A stretch of DNA of 64,000 bases from Paragordius varius (Eukaryota; Nematomorpha), in NCBI GenBank assembly GCA_964247055.1, contig OZ176052.1, positions 6,820,001-6,884,000 of the forward strand, in the 5' to 3' direction. The translations under genes were made by a program, and so were the position numbers. Below, piece after piece: positions 1-10,430 of the stretch. How positions within the stretch are numbered: the first letter of the stretch is position 1; every line of letters begins with the position of its first letter. The notes beneath the pieces were generated by a model, which searched no databases, was not told the origin of the DNA, and saw nothing but the letters and a program-made list of their open reading frames with translations.

Positions 1-237
1 GCATTTCTTATCTCCTTCATTAATTATTACGTCCCGTCTAATCTTAGATAATTTGGATCCATTTTTATAGAAAAATATATTTTTTTCATTGGTAAAATTT
101 GTCGATATTAATATGCCAGGAGTTTCAATGCAATAAGACATGCCATTTATTGAATAAATTTTCATTATAAATACAAAAATGTAAAATTCAGCGATGATTC
201 GTTTAATTGTTTTGAATTTCCTAGAAAAATTATTCAT
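1..237 (-). CDS. 5' end of a probable secreted or membrane-anchored protein, cut by the window edge
   Basis: An open frame of 79 codons begins with ATG at 237 on the minus strand and runs off the window at position 1 without a stop; an in-frame TAA lies directly before the ATG. The start reads MNNFSRKFKTIKRIIAEFYI: a basic N-terminus followed by a hydrophobic stretch at about residues 13-25, as in a signal peptide or signal anchor. The rest is hydrophilic, with a Cys at about residue 36, an N-glycosylation-type NFT site, and a basic, charged tail. I do not recognise the family. The signal-like start and the frame staying open to the edge favour a real first exon; at this AT content such a frame could still arise by chance. 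The next stretch of any gene lies outside the window. Confidence 0.45.
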   Translation of the reverse strand, partial: MNNFSRKFKTIKRIIAEFYIFVFIMKIYSINGMSYCIETPGILISTNFTNEKNIFFYKNGSKLSKIRRDVIINEGDKKC

Positions 238-1400
238 CAATTACGATAATACCTATTATTGTTATTTTTTAACAATTGGATATGTAAGTATAAGCGCGAT
301 TGGTAACATATATTATACAAAGTAAACAAATAAATTTTTGATTGCTGAGGCACCCATTTTATCTATATAGTAGTTTATTGCGATATTTTATAAATGGTGC
401 TAGTATTTATCCATCTAATTCTTTTTATCTCTAAATGGGCAGGTATTCATTATGTCTTATATACAATTTATAATAATATTGTTTATTAAAAAAATATGTT
501 AACCCAATTAGTGGCATAGGTGTCATAATTTTAAAGATTTATTTATTAAAAATTTTTGCCTGAGTAAATTATTGGAATCAATAAAAAAGAGGTGTGATTT
601 TTTTGAATTTTTATATTACATTGGAACTGAACTTAATTGATATCCCTTGTGAAATGTTTTAATGCTGTGATCAATTCAGTTTATTTTATTTAGAGATATC
701 TTTATAAAATTTAATTCATTTCTGATAAAAAATCATAAACATTACGCAATTGTAGTAATTATCAAATGCTATTACGACCCTTTTTATAACTTAATATGTT
801 AATAACAGTGATTGATTGGAGCTAAAACTATTTTTATATATTAAATAAGTTATACTCATTACAAAAGGTAAAATAATTTTAAAACGGTTCCTAAACATAG
901 GGTGTTGCCTTCAATCCGTGATTTTTTGCTTTAATTTTTAAAACATTTAGGCATTTAAATAAAGCAATAGTGACTAATGCACCCAACTCGGGCACAATAC
1001 GTACATATGCATTGGGTCAAACCCCAAAACTGCCATTTTACTATCATCAAGATAAAAATTATAATATTATGTACTGATTGGATATTTAAGGGCAATGTTT
1101 GAAGTGAATAAGCATCACTCAGTAAGCGTAATATATAAAATTTATAGCAGGTCGCCAAACGTAAACTAGTTTATATGGAAATATACCATGTAAATGAAAA
1201 GGTAAAACTTAAATACCATTTAATAATATATTTATCTTTTGATTTAGAATCATCCATATTTAATTCGGATTTTTTGTGTGCCCTATCACCCAAAACTACG
1301 CTCACCCATCAAACGACTGATTTTATTACAAAAAAAGATATCCCTAAAGTTATTTCCGTTCAAAATAATAATGTAGATAAACATTTCATTTATTGTTGAC
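238..1400. other. AT-rich stretch, no gene I can support
   Basis: Mostly low-complexity AT-rich sequence. Two overlapping-size open frames are present. The minus-strand frame at 955-1158 ends in a Cys-rich run (CICTYCARVGCISHYC) that resembles a small zinc-binding knuckle; 1034-1067 on the minus strand could be a 34-nt gt-ag intron inside it. The plus-strand frame at 1175-1399 is hydrophilic, lacks a signal peptide, and could be a first coding part of the gene that follows. Neither is supported by chained splice phases, and chance frames of this length are expected here. Confidence 0.3.
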
Positions 1401-1426
1401 GTAAGCAAGCAAACACTCGCTACTAG
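1401..1426 (+). other. candidate 26-nt intron
   Basis: The segment starts gtaagc, a strong 5' splice site, and ends ctactag, a good 3' site, in just 26 nt. It lies directly before an open stretch (1427-1529) that ends at another strong donor, gtaagt. The upstream exon is unclear because the phase needed at 1427 (two bases carried over) does not match the open frame just before 1401, which stops at 1397-1399. I list it because its length matches the better-supported short introns at 7575-7598, 8560-8585 and 8953-8977. Confidence 0.3.
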
Positions 1427-2326
1427 AAATATAAACATTAGGATACCATTAAATGTAAGTGAATGTAAAAGGCTTGATCCCTTGTTAAAATGGTTACAGA
1501 CGCAACATATTAGTTTCAACGCCACACCCGTAAGTGTTTTATTTGAATATGCCAATTATGCTTTTTAGTTATAAATTCAGGCGACTAAAATATATTGATT
1601 ACCAGAACATTAGTATTTTATGGCCTAAAATGCCACCTTTATAGAATTAAGAAACCGGTTAGACATTGTTTCTACCAATCTCAAATTAGATTTTATTACT
1701 ATTTAAAAAGCATTCATAAACTCGATTTTGGGCATCCTTTTTATTCGCAATTATTGAAACTGCCGTGGTAAACACTTTCCTTAAAATTACACATATTCAT
1801 TAATAAGCCTATTCAATATTACTATTAATTATATCAGATTTCGCCCGTAAAATTTTACACAAATATTACGAAAAATATTTTCCTATGATGATTATTTTTA
1901 TATATAAGCGCCCTACATTTGACTAAAAAAGTTTATGATTTTCTTCTAATTTTGTAAATATATTGACAAAGTTTATATTATGCAACTAATCAAATGTCAA
2001 GGATTTTCCCATGAATTACAAAGCCTTCAACATCTTTGTTTATAACATAAAATTTATGATTTAAATTACTAGAAATCTGTTACCATTAAAAAACGTGCTT
2101 TGGGTTGTATAAATTATAAAAGGAACACAAGATATGAATGGTCCATTATGACCAACATTTCATGTTTAAGTAAGCATGTTTAAATAAATACTTTAAATAA
2201 ATAAATTCCTAATAAGATATTTCCTAACCAGATATTGATATGGAAAGATTGTGCACCACAGAACTTAATGAAAAACAAGACTTAAATGGGTCTGTCTTTA
2301 GAAGCGCATTAGCAAAATGGAGGTAA
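1427..2326 (+). CDS. candidate split gene, unrecognised protein
   Basis: Five segments, 1606-1767, 1909-1930, 2002-2037, 2073-2169 and 2232-2326, join through gt-ag introns of 141, 71, 35 and 62 nt with all phases agreeing, giving 137 codons ending in TAA at 2324-2326. The 62-nt intron has a strong gtaagc donor and a CTAAC branch-like motif before its cag acceptor. The product is basic in its first half (for example LKCHLYRIKKPVRHCFYQSQ) and ends NEKQDLNGSVFRSALAKWR. The part at 1427-1529 (including NVSECKRLDPLLKWLQTQ) looks coding and ends at gtaagt, but its phase does not fit 1606, so the 5' part of the model is unresolved. I do not recognise the family. An alternative is that 2322 is a donor and the gene continues at 4303, where the phase also fits; the TAA directly after 2323 and the opposing gene at 2447 make an end here more likely. 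These joins were picked by eye from several options. Confidence 0.4.
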
Positions 2327-2446
2327 ATCATCATTTATAGGTTGCTGTTATGTTGTGTAATAATGAAAATAACCAATTAATTAAAATTTAAATGTATTAG
2401 ATATTTGTTTAAAATTTTGGTTCATATTTATAAAGACTATTGATTT

Positions 2447-3465
2447 TTAGTCAATACGGTCTAGCCGCTTACGAATGCAGCATTTAGCGGTAACCTGTCT
2501 TAATACCACAAACTAAAGAAAAATTTACCACTCAATTGTATATATTTTGTAAAATATATTAATATAATATTATATACCTCAATTTACTCACTCTGGGGGG
2601 ATTGAAACATAATGACCAATACAGTCGGTTGTTCCTCATGTGTGAGAACTGAGAACTGTGATATTAAATATGTTAAGATTTTTTAATCTGATCTTTGTAG
2701 CCCAAATGTATTATTCGTCGCTTAACTCCTTCCATTGAGCCGAGCTGTAGTAAAGATTGGGTTTATTGAAGTAATTTTAAATTTTTATATGCTGTTTTCA
2801 TTGTATATTTAGGATATAGCTATAAGTCCATAGTTTGCATGTTTTCATTTTATTGAAATCAGTTTTAATGATATTCCAAAACTCACATCTGTATTCTTGG
2901 AAAAATTATTGTTCCATTTTAGACGCGTTGTGTCATCGGCACTCAAGATAATGATGGTTTCGCCTATATTGATTCTTTTAGATCTTGCGATCATTTTAGT
3001 TATGCTTGCAAATTAATACTAAATTATAATGGCGATAAAATGCATTTGGTATGATATGATACATCAGGTCTTCCTTCTTTTATTTATGTTTGCCATAATT
3101 TATCGTGATTCCCTCCCTGGGATCATTCAGAAGGCAGATAAAAATCGTTGTAAATTGTTTGGTCATTTTTCTTCTTAAGTTGAAGATTTAATTTCAACAA
3201 CTTCGATGCGCCTAAAACCAGCTTGTTTATTTGATATCAAGTTATCTGCCAATACTCTATCCTCATTTGGATCATTTATATTATTATGCTTTTGAGAGTG
3301 ATTCATTACATTCCTTTTTTGATCCGGTTTAATGCATTTATTTATGAATTAAAACGTGTTTTGTAGCCATTCATTATTAATGCACAGCGCGTTACATAGA
3401 CTTATAATGATGCTTATGGGTGCATGTTTAAGAGAATCTCCAATGGTTTTTCTGATTTGGTAAAT
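2447..3465 (-). CDS. candidate split gene facing the previous one, unrecognised protein
   Basis: Minus-strand segments in order: 3465-3356, 3313-3175, 3166-3080, 3004-2887, 2744-2727, 2648-2592 and 2512-2447. The first two are one frame of almost 100 codons interrupted only inside a 42-nt gt-ag segment at 3314-3355, and the join keeps phase. The last four join in phase through introns of 142, 78 and 79 nt, two of them with gtgagt donors, and end in TAA at 2447-2449. The joins between 3175 and 3004 are not resolved, so this may be two genes. Segments include NDPNEDRVLADNLISNKQAG, INIGETIIILSADDTTRLKW and VLRQVTAKCCIRKRLDRID at the C-terminus. The product is charged, has no clear membrane span, and I do not recognise it. 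Only about 120 bp separate its end from the end of the plus-strand gene. Confidence 0.4.
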
Positions 3466-3719
3466 CTAAAGGATTTTTCAATTTTTCTTTGTGTAACATT
3501 AGGTCATGATTCGTAAGAAAATTTTTATGGCTGTATATTTTTTAAATTAGTTTCTAGTGTATTCTTCCCATCTTATTTTACCCTCTGTAATTTTAAAATG
3601 CTTATAAGTTTTTAATCTTTTTATTCAATGATTATCTTGTTGCTTGGTAAATAGTTGCTTTTTAAGACATTATAAACAGCCATAACATAAAAGTCTATAT
3701 CACAGCTTGAACAATTTAT

Positions 3720-4090
3720 TTAAAGCATTTAAAATTCACCCTTAAATATTTTAAGCTCACCATCAACATTTCAAATTACTTAAAATTTTTTAACCTTATT
3801 TAACACTTAAAACTAATATTTTAACATTTTAATGTAACACTCAAACCTAATTTTTTGGGCTAATTTGACATTTATAATATTTTATTTTTTCAATATTTAC
3901 ACTCTTTTGTTATTTTTTTAATATTATTTATATATCAAAGGTAAGGTAATATTTGTTTTTAGGTTCTTGTTTTGGTTACTTAGCCAAAATCAGGTAATTT
4001 GTTTTTAGGATTATTTTTAAATGTTCAAGGATAAAAGTGTATAAAATCAAGGGTTAGCTTAAGTGTTAAAGGGTAAAATTATGGGTGTAA
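3720..4090. repeat. imperfect foldback-like AT-rich stretch
   Basis: The left part (about 3720-3860) is rich in words like ttaaccttatttaacactta. The right part (about 4045-4095) carries approximate reverse complements of them, such as gcttaagtgttaaagggtaa. The arms are imperfect and the ends cannot be fixed by eye. It could be a decayed foldback element or simple-sequence AT drift. No coding frame of note lies inside. Confidence 0.25.
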
Positions 4091-4170
4091 TATATTTTGA
4101 TATATAGATTTAGTTTTTAAGTCATCAAAAGAATATATTTTCACTTTTATAAAAATTGCGCCATCTAATC

Positions 4171-4222
4171 GTGAAACTACACACAGGGCCATAAAAAAGC
4201 ACTTTTATGGCCGCGGTTTCAC
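4171..4222. other. strong hairpin
   Basis: Perfect inner stem ggccataaaa (4187-4196) with ttttatggcc (4203-4212) around a 6-nt loop, and an outer arm gtgaaac (4171-4177) with gtttcac (4216-4222). The arms are separated by unpaired bases. It is notably GC-richer than its surroundings and lies just before the possible exon at 4303. Its role is unknown; it could be the core of a small foldback repeat or a structured RNA. Confidence 0.5.
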
Positions 4223-4302
4223 TGATTACTATGATATTTGTAGTTTTTGGAATGAAGCGTTTCGCTTTAACCCAAAAATTTTTATTTTCCATATTTTTTT
4301 AG

Positions 4303-4435
4303 GAATGTGCGCGTGATGACAGTAGAACGTCGCTTAGATAAAAATGGTGAATACATTCTAAATTTGATTGTCCATAATTTGGAGTTTTACAACTGGTTTG
4401 TGGAATGGATTTCACAATTTGGAATAAAGGTATGA
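4303..4435 (+). CDS. isolated plausible exon
   Basis: After a long T-rich tract ending in ag (4301-4302), an open stretch of 42 codons reads through to a good donor-like aaag/gtatga at 4430; without splicing it stops at 4433-4435. It includes VERRLDKNGEYILNLIVHNL and NWFVEWISQF. An in-frame ATG at 4315 could be a start. Its phase would also fit the end of the exon at 2322. It may be part of the 1427-2326 gene, of the 6219-10009 gene, or stand alone. I do not recognise it. Confidence 0.3.
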
Positions 4436-4726
4436 TTAATTTCCATATGGGCATTAAATTGATCAAAGGAAAAAAATTTAATGTATGTGAGCAAGAATGA
4501 TTTTTTTGATTTCTTGATTAAATTATACCGGTTGTCGAATTTGAACGCGAATTAACTTAGTATATATATAGCAAAGAGAATTGATAATGGCTAATAGCAG
4601 AAAAAAACGAATTAATGAACTCTAAGCCAATAATTATCTCCTTTGCTCTTATTATTTTAAATAGTACATAAAAAATCATCCATTTAGAGTGATTCTTACC
4701 ACGGGGTTGAATTTGACTATTTTTTG

Positions 4727-5580
4727 TTAAATGCAAGGGAGTCGCATGGAGGAGAAGGGGTGTGCTATCACTGATTCATGCACCTGGTTCCAGTACGCCT
4801 CTGTTAGTGTACCAAAATAGGAATTCATTTAGATAATGGTTATTGGCATCTTTCCCAACAATAGAGACACAGAATAACACTGCTCAACAAGGTTTTGCAC
4901 CACCCCATTATTTTTGCATTTTCTGATACCTAATGGCATGGAAAGGCCAAAACAAAAAAGAAAATTGAGGTCACCAATAGGATTTTCCCGATATTTAATT
5001 TTTAAATTTGTATTTAATTTAAAAATAACAATCATTCCTCGTGTATATATGTTTAAATATTCAAACAAACAAGTCGATACAAGTAATATTCCATGCATGA
5101 ATAACAAAATTCTAGGCATTAATTAAGATACTAAACAAGCTAAGAGCCAAAGTATTAAAAATCTAAAAGGGGCTTATGTATAGTGTGATAGATCCGGGTG
5201 GCTGCACAAGCTCTGCATATCCCCCAAGCGATCCAATTATGCCAGATATGGCAAAGATAACAATAAGTAATCGTAAAGCCCGATAAGAGAGACTTGCAAG
5301 CAAAATCCAGGCAAATTGACATGTCAAATTAACCAATTCACAGAATAAAGTTAAATAAATTCTACAATTATTGAATAAAAAGATTAGGTAAATACAAATG
5401 GTCCAATCCCATAATAGTAAATTCTACTAAAAGTGGCTACACAACATCCATCTGAAATTAAAAATACAAAACACCAATAATTTAAAAAAATAAAGTATAT
5501 CCACTAGGTATAAATAAAGGATTTTTTTGTAAGAACCAACTCAAGAAAAAAAGCCTTATAAATACTAGAAAGAACGAAAA
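4727..5580 (-). CDS. candidate multi-exon membrane protein region
   Basis: On the minus strand three stretches are open and strongly hydrophobic. At 5580-5482, 32 codons include FSFFLVFIRLFFLSWFL. At 5361-5163, 65 codons after a gtag acceptor include CQFAWILLASLSYRALRLLI and an FAISGIIGSLGGYAELVQPP turn. At 5119-4727, 129 codons in one frame are interrupted by a single stop at 4829-4831. Together they suggest several membrane spans separated by short loops. A 34-nt gt-ag segment just above 5361 would join an exon in phase. The local base composition at 5190-5330 and 4740-4810 is GC-richer than the flanks, as expected of coding DNA. I could not fix all joins, and the family is not recognised. 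It could also be a decayed gene copy. Confidence 0.35.
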
Positions 5581-6218
5581 CTAACAAAAAAAATATAGCC
5601 TATCTAAAAGCCGAAGGTTTAAACCATAGAATGCCTTTTTTAGTATTTTTTTAAAAAATTTTATACGTATTAAAAATTCACTTGAAAGAAAAAGACTAAA
5701 TTTTGACGTTTAAGTCCCTACTATTTTTTTCTCTCTGATATTTAAATGATATATTTATATTCAAAAGATAGAGTTTAAAACGCTTTATTAAATGATATTA
5801 AGTTTATAATATAATAACATTTTATTATAAAGTTATATTTAATTTTCTCTCGATTTTCTCTTGTTTTTGAAAAATTGAAAAACCTATAATATTTCAAAAT
5901 TCTGATTGGCGGGATCAAAAATTCTTTCACATTCGGTTTTAAAACACTAATCATAATTTAAAAGTTTGAGTGGTGGTGCTCAAAAATGTCCAAATTTGTC
6001 GACTAGTGTAATTTATCCATTATTATATCTGTTAATATTCTGTGATACTTTGTTAATTAAGAAAGTAATATTTTTAGTATGTTGTAAAGGACAACAGTGT
6101 TATTGTCAATACGAATCTGATGTGCCCTCAAGAATCATTTGATCAAAGAAGTTAGTTAATATTATAAATATATTTAAAATCTTATTTGATTTTATTCCAC
6201 CTAATTATTGACTATTAG
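5581..6218. other. AT-rich stretch, possible small exon only
   Basis: Mostly A/T runs with no convincing frame. At about 6080-6122 a T-rich acceptor (atttttag) is followed by a short Cys-rich open stretch, CCKGQQCYCQYESD, ending at a gtgccc donor. Its phase would fit the exon at 6219, so it may be an upstream exon of the next gene, but the evidence is thin. Confidence 0.25.
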
Positions 6219-9200
6219 TTTGCACACATATTTAAAGCGGGTACGCTTTTAATTTAAAAGAGCTTTGATTGTTGTCGTTTCCACATAAAATTATTTATTA
6301 TACAATATATTATGTTTAGAGATGATATTTTACACATCATATTACCAGCTCTGGGACGATATAATATTGCACAAATCTTTTTATATGGGCAACTTCTTTC
6401 GCAATATTACCGATTCGAGGTAAAATTATTTAATTGGGGTGATACAAAACAAATTTTATTTAAATTGAAGATATTTTTGAATAAAAGCACACGTAAATTA
6501 CTAAAAGTAAATACAAGCGTTTTTCTTATATTGATTAATATCTTTTGGGGAATATAATAATTTATAGCAAGCAATTCTAACTATTGACTGTGAGAAGATT
6601 AGCAGAGCGTTGTTTGATCTAAATTTTTACCTTTTTTTAACATCAAATATTGTCTTATCTTTGAATACTTTTATGTGTTTTTTTTAAAAATAAATTGGGA
6701 ATTATACAGCCTACAAGAAGAATAATTAAAATCAAAATGTACCAGGCAGCAAATTATAAGTATTATGGCCCTATGATTAAAGGCATGGTAAAACATTTGA
6801 AAATTATATCATATATATTTATTTCAGCATTTTAACGAACTTCTTTCATTATGAGTATTGGTTAAAGTTAAAGCATTGTTTTTTTATGTTTCGAATATGG
6901 CTTAAATACTGATTAGCTATAAACGTATTTTATTTTATTATTTATTTTTATCCTATGTGCCGTTCGACCCCCATTTTTTCAGATTCTGATTTCCTATTAA
7001 TCTATTTCTTTTGCCGCAAAAATGATGTCAAATTTTTAAGTCCTATATCATTCGATAGGTAACTTTAAGATCAATATTGAAACAATAAATACCAGAAAAA
7101 ATGATTTTTATCTAGCTCAAAGTCAAAAATCGCATTATATCGCTATAAAAGCAAATACAATAAAAAACGCGCCTACTAAATTTTAATTTTGTCTAACCTA
7201 ATGTGTAATTAAATGCTTTTAATACCATAATTAACTCTTTTTATTGTATTTTAACCGCATTTACATTTTGATTTCACTATTATGAAGCATTTGGCTATCG
7301 ATATATGATGATTAACATTTATTTTTGCGTATCAGGTTTGTTTAACCTACTATGATATAAAAATATTTATCTAAACTTTCTACTAAAAAAACCAGCGTAT
7401 TTGTAAATATTTAATGTTATTGATTAATTAATTTATAGATTAAAGGAATTAAGACTCACCATTCCAAAGTATATGCCCTTTGATCGATTTTTCGTTAATT
7501 TAACCAAACTCAAGGATCCATTACAGATTTGGAAGGAATTGGAAGATAATACTAATTTAACTGTTCAGGCAAAAGTAAAAATTAAAAATTACTTTTAGGT
7601 TTATAAAACGACTCAGTTATCCTATAATTGTCCGAATAAGTTAACAATAAATGCCAATGATTATGTTAAAAAGGGCATGGAAGTTAAGTGTTTTCTTTCT
7701 GAAAATCCACCAAGCTCCATTTACTTGTCCCTTATGATAGAATATACGAAAGGTATGCTTATATTATCAATTAATTATTTGTTAATAGCTAATGAGGCCG
7801 TTGTATAACTTGAGGGTACGCGGCAAAAATCAATATTATGGCAATGTAATTTGTGCAATAAAATTTTTAAACATCGATGCAAAAAAATCGTGAAAAGAAT
7901 AAAAATAGGTAAAATAATGAAATAGTTTATAAACTTTTAATTATATACTGCTTTTTAGCATTATTGAATGCCCTAAATCACACCTTCTTCACAAATAATA
8001 AAAAATTACTATTGGAGAAAAGAGTGATTTTGTTTCTTGTTATGTATAATCATAGTAGAAATATTTTAAATCTAAATTTTATATAATTTTTAATATTTAC
8101 CACATAAATACTATAATAAATCCATATATGTTACGTTAAAAAAATTAGCTTTGCAAAAAGTTATGTTTTATAACAATCAGGTCTAATTTATGAAACTATA
8201 AAATCCTAATAAAAAATAAAGATACTCATTTGTGTACATATTATCATAAAAGTTAACTTAGTTTCCTTATTTATTATTTGTACGCAAAAATGCGATTTTT
8301 TGATTTAGGCTGAAAAAAATGAAACCAGTATTTGAACCATATTTATTGTTTAAATGTCTAGCTATCGTACATTTTATATATCTTGTCTCAGTGTTTATAA
8401 GGGCAGCAAATAATTTGCAGAAATAAATGAATGCAAACCCTCTGCTTTATAAATGTTATATAAATACTTTATTATAGAGTTGGAAGTGGCTGAGGATATA
8501 TGTAAACAAGCTGGTGATTATAATAATTTGGGACAAATATTTATAAATACTTTTGAAAAGTTTATCATTCATTATAATTTTTTAGGGTTCCGAATGATTC
8601 ACAGATTGAATTAAAGCAGGATGACAATGGAAACATTAATATATGGGTTAATCGGAATGTAAAAGATTGGCTTAATCAATATTCATTGTACCCCAAAAAA
8701 TATTCAGTATAATATATAGTTATTTTCAATAACTCATTATGGCGTTTCTTAAAAAAATACCGCCGTCTGCGTAAGTTATGAAAACACGTTTAAATGTATC
8801 TAGGCTGACTTATATATAAATTTTATGATATGGCACAGGTATTTTGGAGTTTACTCATTCAAAAATATATTATTGTTTAGAGGAGCTGCACCCATGACAC
8901 AGATGATATGAATTTTAGTGGTTTAACTACTCTTAATCGCGACACTAATGAAGTAGTCTATAGTTGTATAATTATAGGCTTCAAAAAATCATTGTAAACA
9001 ATGGAAACTTACTCTTGGACACTGCAAAGGTAAGCGTATGGGATTTATTTAATATAGAAATAACGGAAAACGAAACAAAAATAAAAGATGAACGCTTTAA
9101 AAATCAATTTTTGGAAACATTTGTCTTGTTAGAGGATAAATGGATACAAAACCTTTTGTTTAACATAAAATTTATTGGCCAAGTTTGTTTGACTTAATGA

Positions 9201-10009
9201 GTATTAGTTAGAAATATCAGCTAAAATCAATGGTACCGTAGAAATAGCTTTTGCTCGATATCACTCAATCAAGCACATGCATTTCCATTTTGAGGTATAA
9301 TCAATCTCTTATTAATTTAAAATTACGGTTCTAATATGATACTATTTTAATCTAAAATTTTTATGTTGCAATATATTTTAAATATTATTTACATATTATT
9401 AATATTCGTTATCAGGATACAAATTAAATCCTAATATTTAACATATTTGAAAAGTATTTTGGCGGTATTGTTTAACGCATTAATAATATTCAATGTTGCG
9501 TACAAATTTAAGTAAATGCCTGCCATGTTGTTAATGATATGATTTTTAATACGGATTGAAGGTAGAATCTTTATATAAACTATTCTTAATTTTTAACTTT
9601 TAAATATGGTCTCTAATCACTTTCATTATTATTAGTAATTTTTTTTGAACCAAAATTTAATATCAATATAGACATATAATTAATTCAAATAATTATTACA
9701 ATTTTGGAAAGTTAAGTAAAAGTACTAAACCTTAATTTGTACAATTTTAAACACATAAAAGCATACTGGTCAAAGATTGCAAAGCATAGGATTTGCGTTT
9801 ATTCATATGATATTACTTTATAAATCATATTATATGATTTTTAATATGTCGTTATATTATTTTAGGGTTTGTTAGCTATTTTTCAAATAGGAAATAACAT
9901 GAGGATTAACGGAATCGATTGCATGGGATGTATATTAATGGACATATATGCTATTAAATCAAATATATCTGTTAATGGGAATGTTTTAATTGAATATGTG
10001 AGAAAATAA
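6219..10009 (+). CDS. split gene with ultra-short introns, unrecognised protein
   Basis: Eleven exons join with every phase agreeing: 6219-6240, 6320-6419, 6828-6866, 7439-7574, 7599-7752, 8478-8559, 8586-8706, 8881-8952, 8978-9029, 9212-9294 and 9866-10009. They total 1005 nt, 334 residues plus TAA at 10007-10009; the 5' end is open. The core is strongest: from 7439 the frame stays open for about 115 codons with a single TAG that falls at the end of a 24-nt gt-ag intron. Introns range from 24, 25 and 26 nt to over 700 nt. The protein is hydrophilic with many Asn and several Cys, N-glycosylation-type sites (NIT, NLT, NGT, NIS) and no obvious membrane span in the visible part, which would suit an extracellular protein. 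Segments include LRLTIPKYMPFDRFFVNLTK, GNINIWVNRNVKDWLNQYSL and, at the end, NNMRINGIDCMGCILMDIYA. No family is recognised. The frame at 8964-9197 is a rival reading that ignores the strong gtaagc donor at 9030. Confidence 0.55.
7575..7598 (+). other. 24-nt intron
   Basis: It begins gtaaaa and ends cttttag, is 24 nt long, and removes the only in-frame stop from an otherwise continuous frame of well over 100 codons. Because its length is divisible by three, retention would keep the frame but end translation at the TAG in its last three bases. Confidence 0.55.
8560..8585 (+). other. 26-nt intron
   Basis: It begins gtttat, ends ataattttttag, and joins the 8478-8559 and 8586-8706 exons in phase (split Lys codon AA/G). 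Without removal, the frame ends soon after 8586. Confidence 0.5.
8953..8977 (+). other. 25-nt intron
   Basis: It begins gtagtc and ends aattatag, 25 nt long, between exons 8881-8952 and 8978-9029 in phase 0. Both flanking exons carry Cys residues, and the downstream exon ends at the strong donor gtaagc (9030). Confidence 0.45.
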
Positions 10010-10412
10010 ATTTTGTTTATTACACTTTGCATTCATTAATAATCGCAAAAAAGTTTTAAGGTGTTTCAAAAAAAAATTTGTTTAAAACAATCCTTAACTA
10101 AAAATATCAAATTTTATTGATTAAGGTAAAAAAGCTTGAGATATTATAAAAAAATAAATATGGATCATAAAAATCCATTTTTTTAATAATAAAAAATATT
10201 ATTTGGCCATTTCGCTCAAATACTAAAAATTAAATTAGTTGACACAAAAACAGATCAATTTTTTATTTGTGCTATTTTCATTTATTTAACTTATATACCA
10301 CTTTTCAGTCAAAAACAACATTTTTTCAAGCAAATGAAACAATTTTTTAAAATTGAAAACAATTATTTTTATTTTATGACAATTTATTATTATTATTGAG
10401 TATTTAATAATT
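10010..10412. other. AT-rich 3' flank of the split gene
   Basis: A/T runs and short Ts with no open frame of note. It probably holds the 3' untranslated region and terminator of the gene ending at 10009: an aataaa-like word (aaaataaatat) occurs near 10150, but I cannot place a cleavage site. Confidence 0.4.
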
Positions 10413-10416
10413 TTAA

Positions 10417-10430
10417 CACGTTGACGGACA
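10417..10430 (+). repeat. left terminal inverted repeat of the MITE
   Basis: cacgttgacggaca, preceded directly by TTAA. Confidence 0.85.

Noticed and set aside
1286-1555. 89-codon minus-strand frame
   Set aside because: It lies opposite better splice signals on the plus strand, and nothing supports it beyond its length.
3946-4008. Introns of 17 and 15 nt (3946-3962 and 3994-4008)
   Set aside because: Both begin gtaat and end tttttag, but no coding frame connects across them; they are likely T-rich chance matches.
4914-5126. 70-codon plus-strand frame
   Set aside because: It lies opposite the longer, more hydrophobic minus-strand frame, has no fitting splice sites, and is of a length expected by chance.
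6312-6557. 81-codon plus-strand frame
   Set aside because: A different frame of 6320-6419 joins upstream and downstream exons in phase and ends at a gtaaaa donor, so this frame is more likely a shadow.
8964-9197. 77-codon plus-strand frame read as one exon
   Set aside because: It reads through an aaag/gtaagc donor at 9029/9030, and its phase fits neither neighbour. The spliced reading of 8978-9029 joins both sides in phase. It remains the main rival model.
1427-10009. Ciliate genetic code, with TAA and TAG read as Gln, to explain interrupted frames and tiny introns
   Set aside because: Stops fall inside plausible introns or at gene ends, the frames also end at TAA, and the RTE LINE and satellite context fit an animal better.
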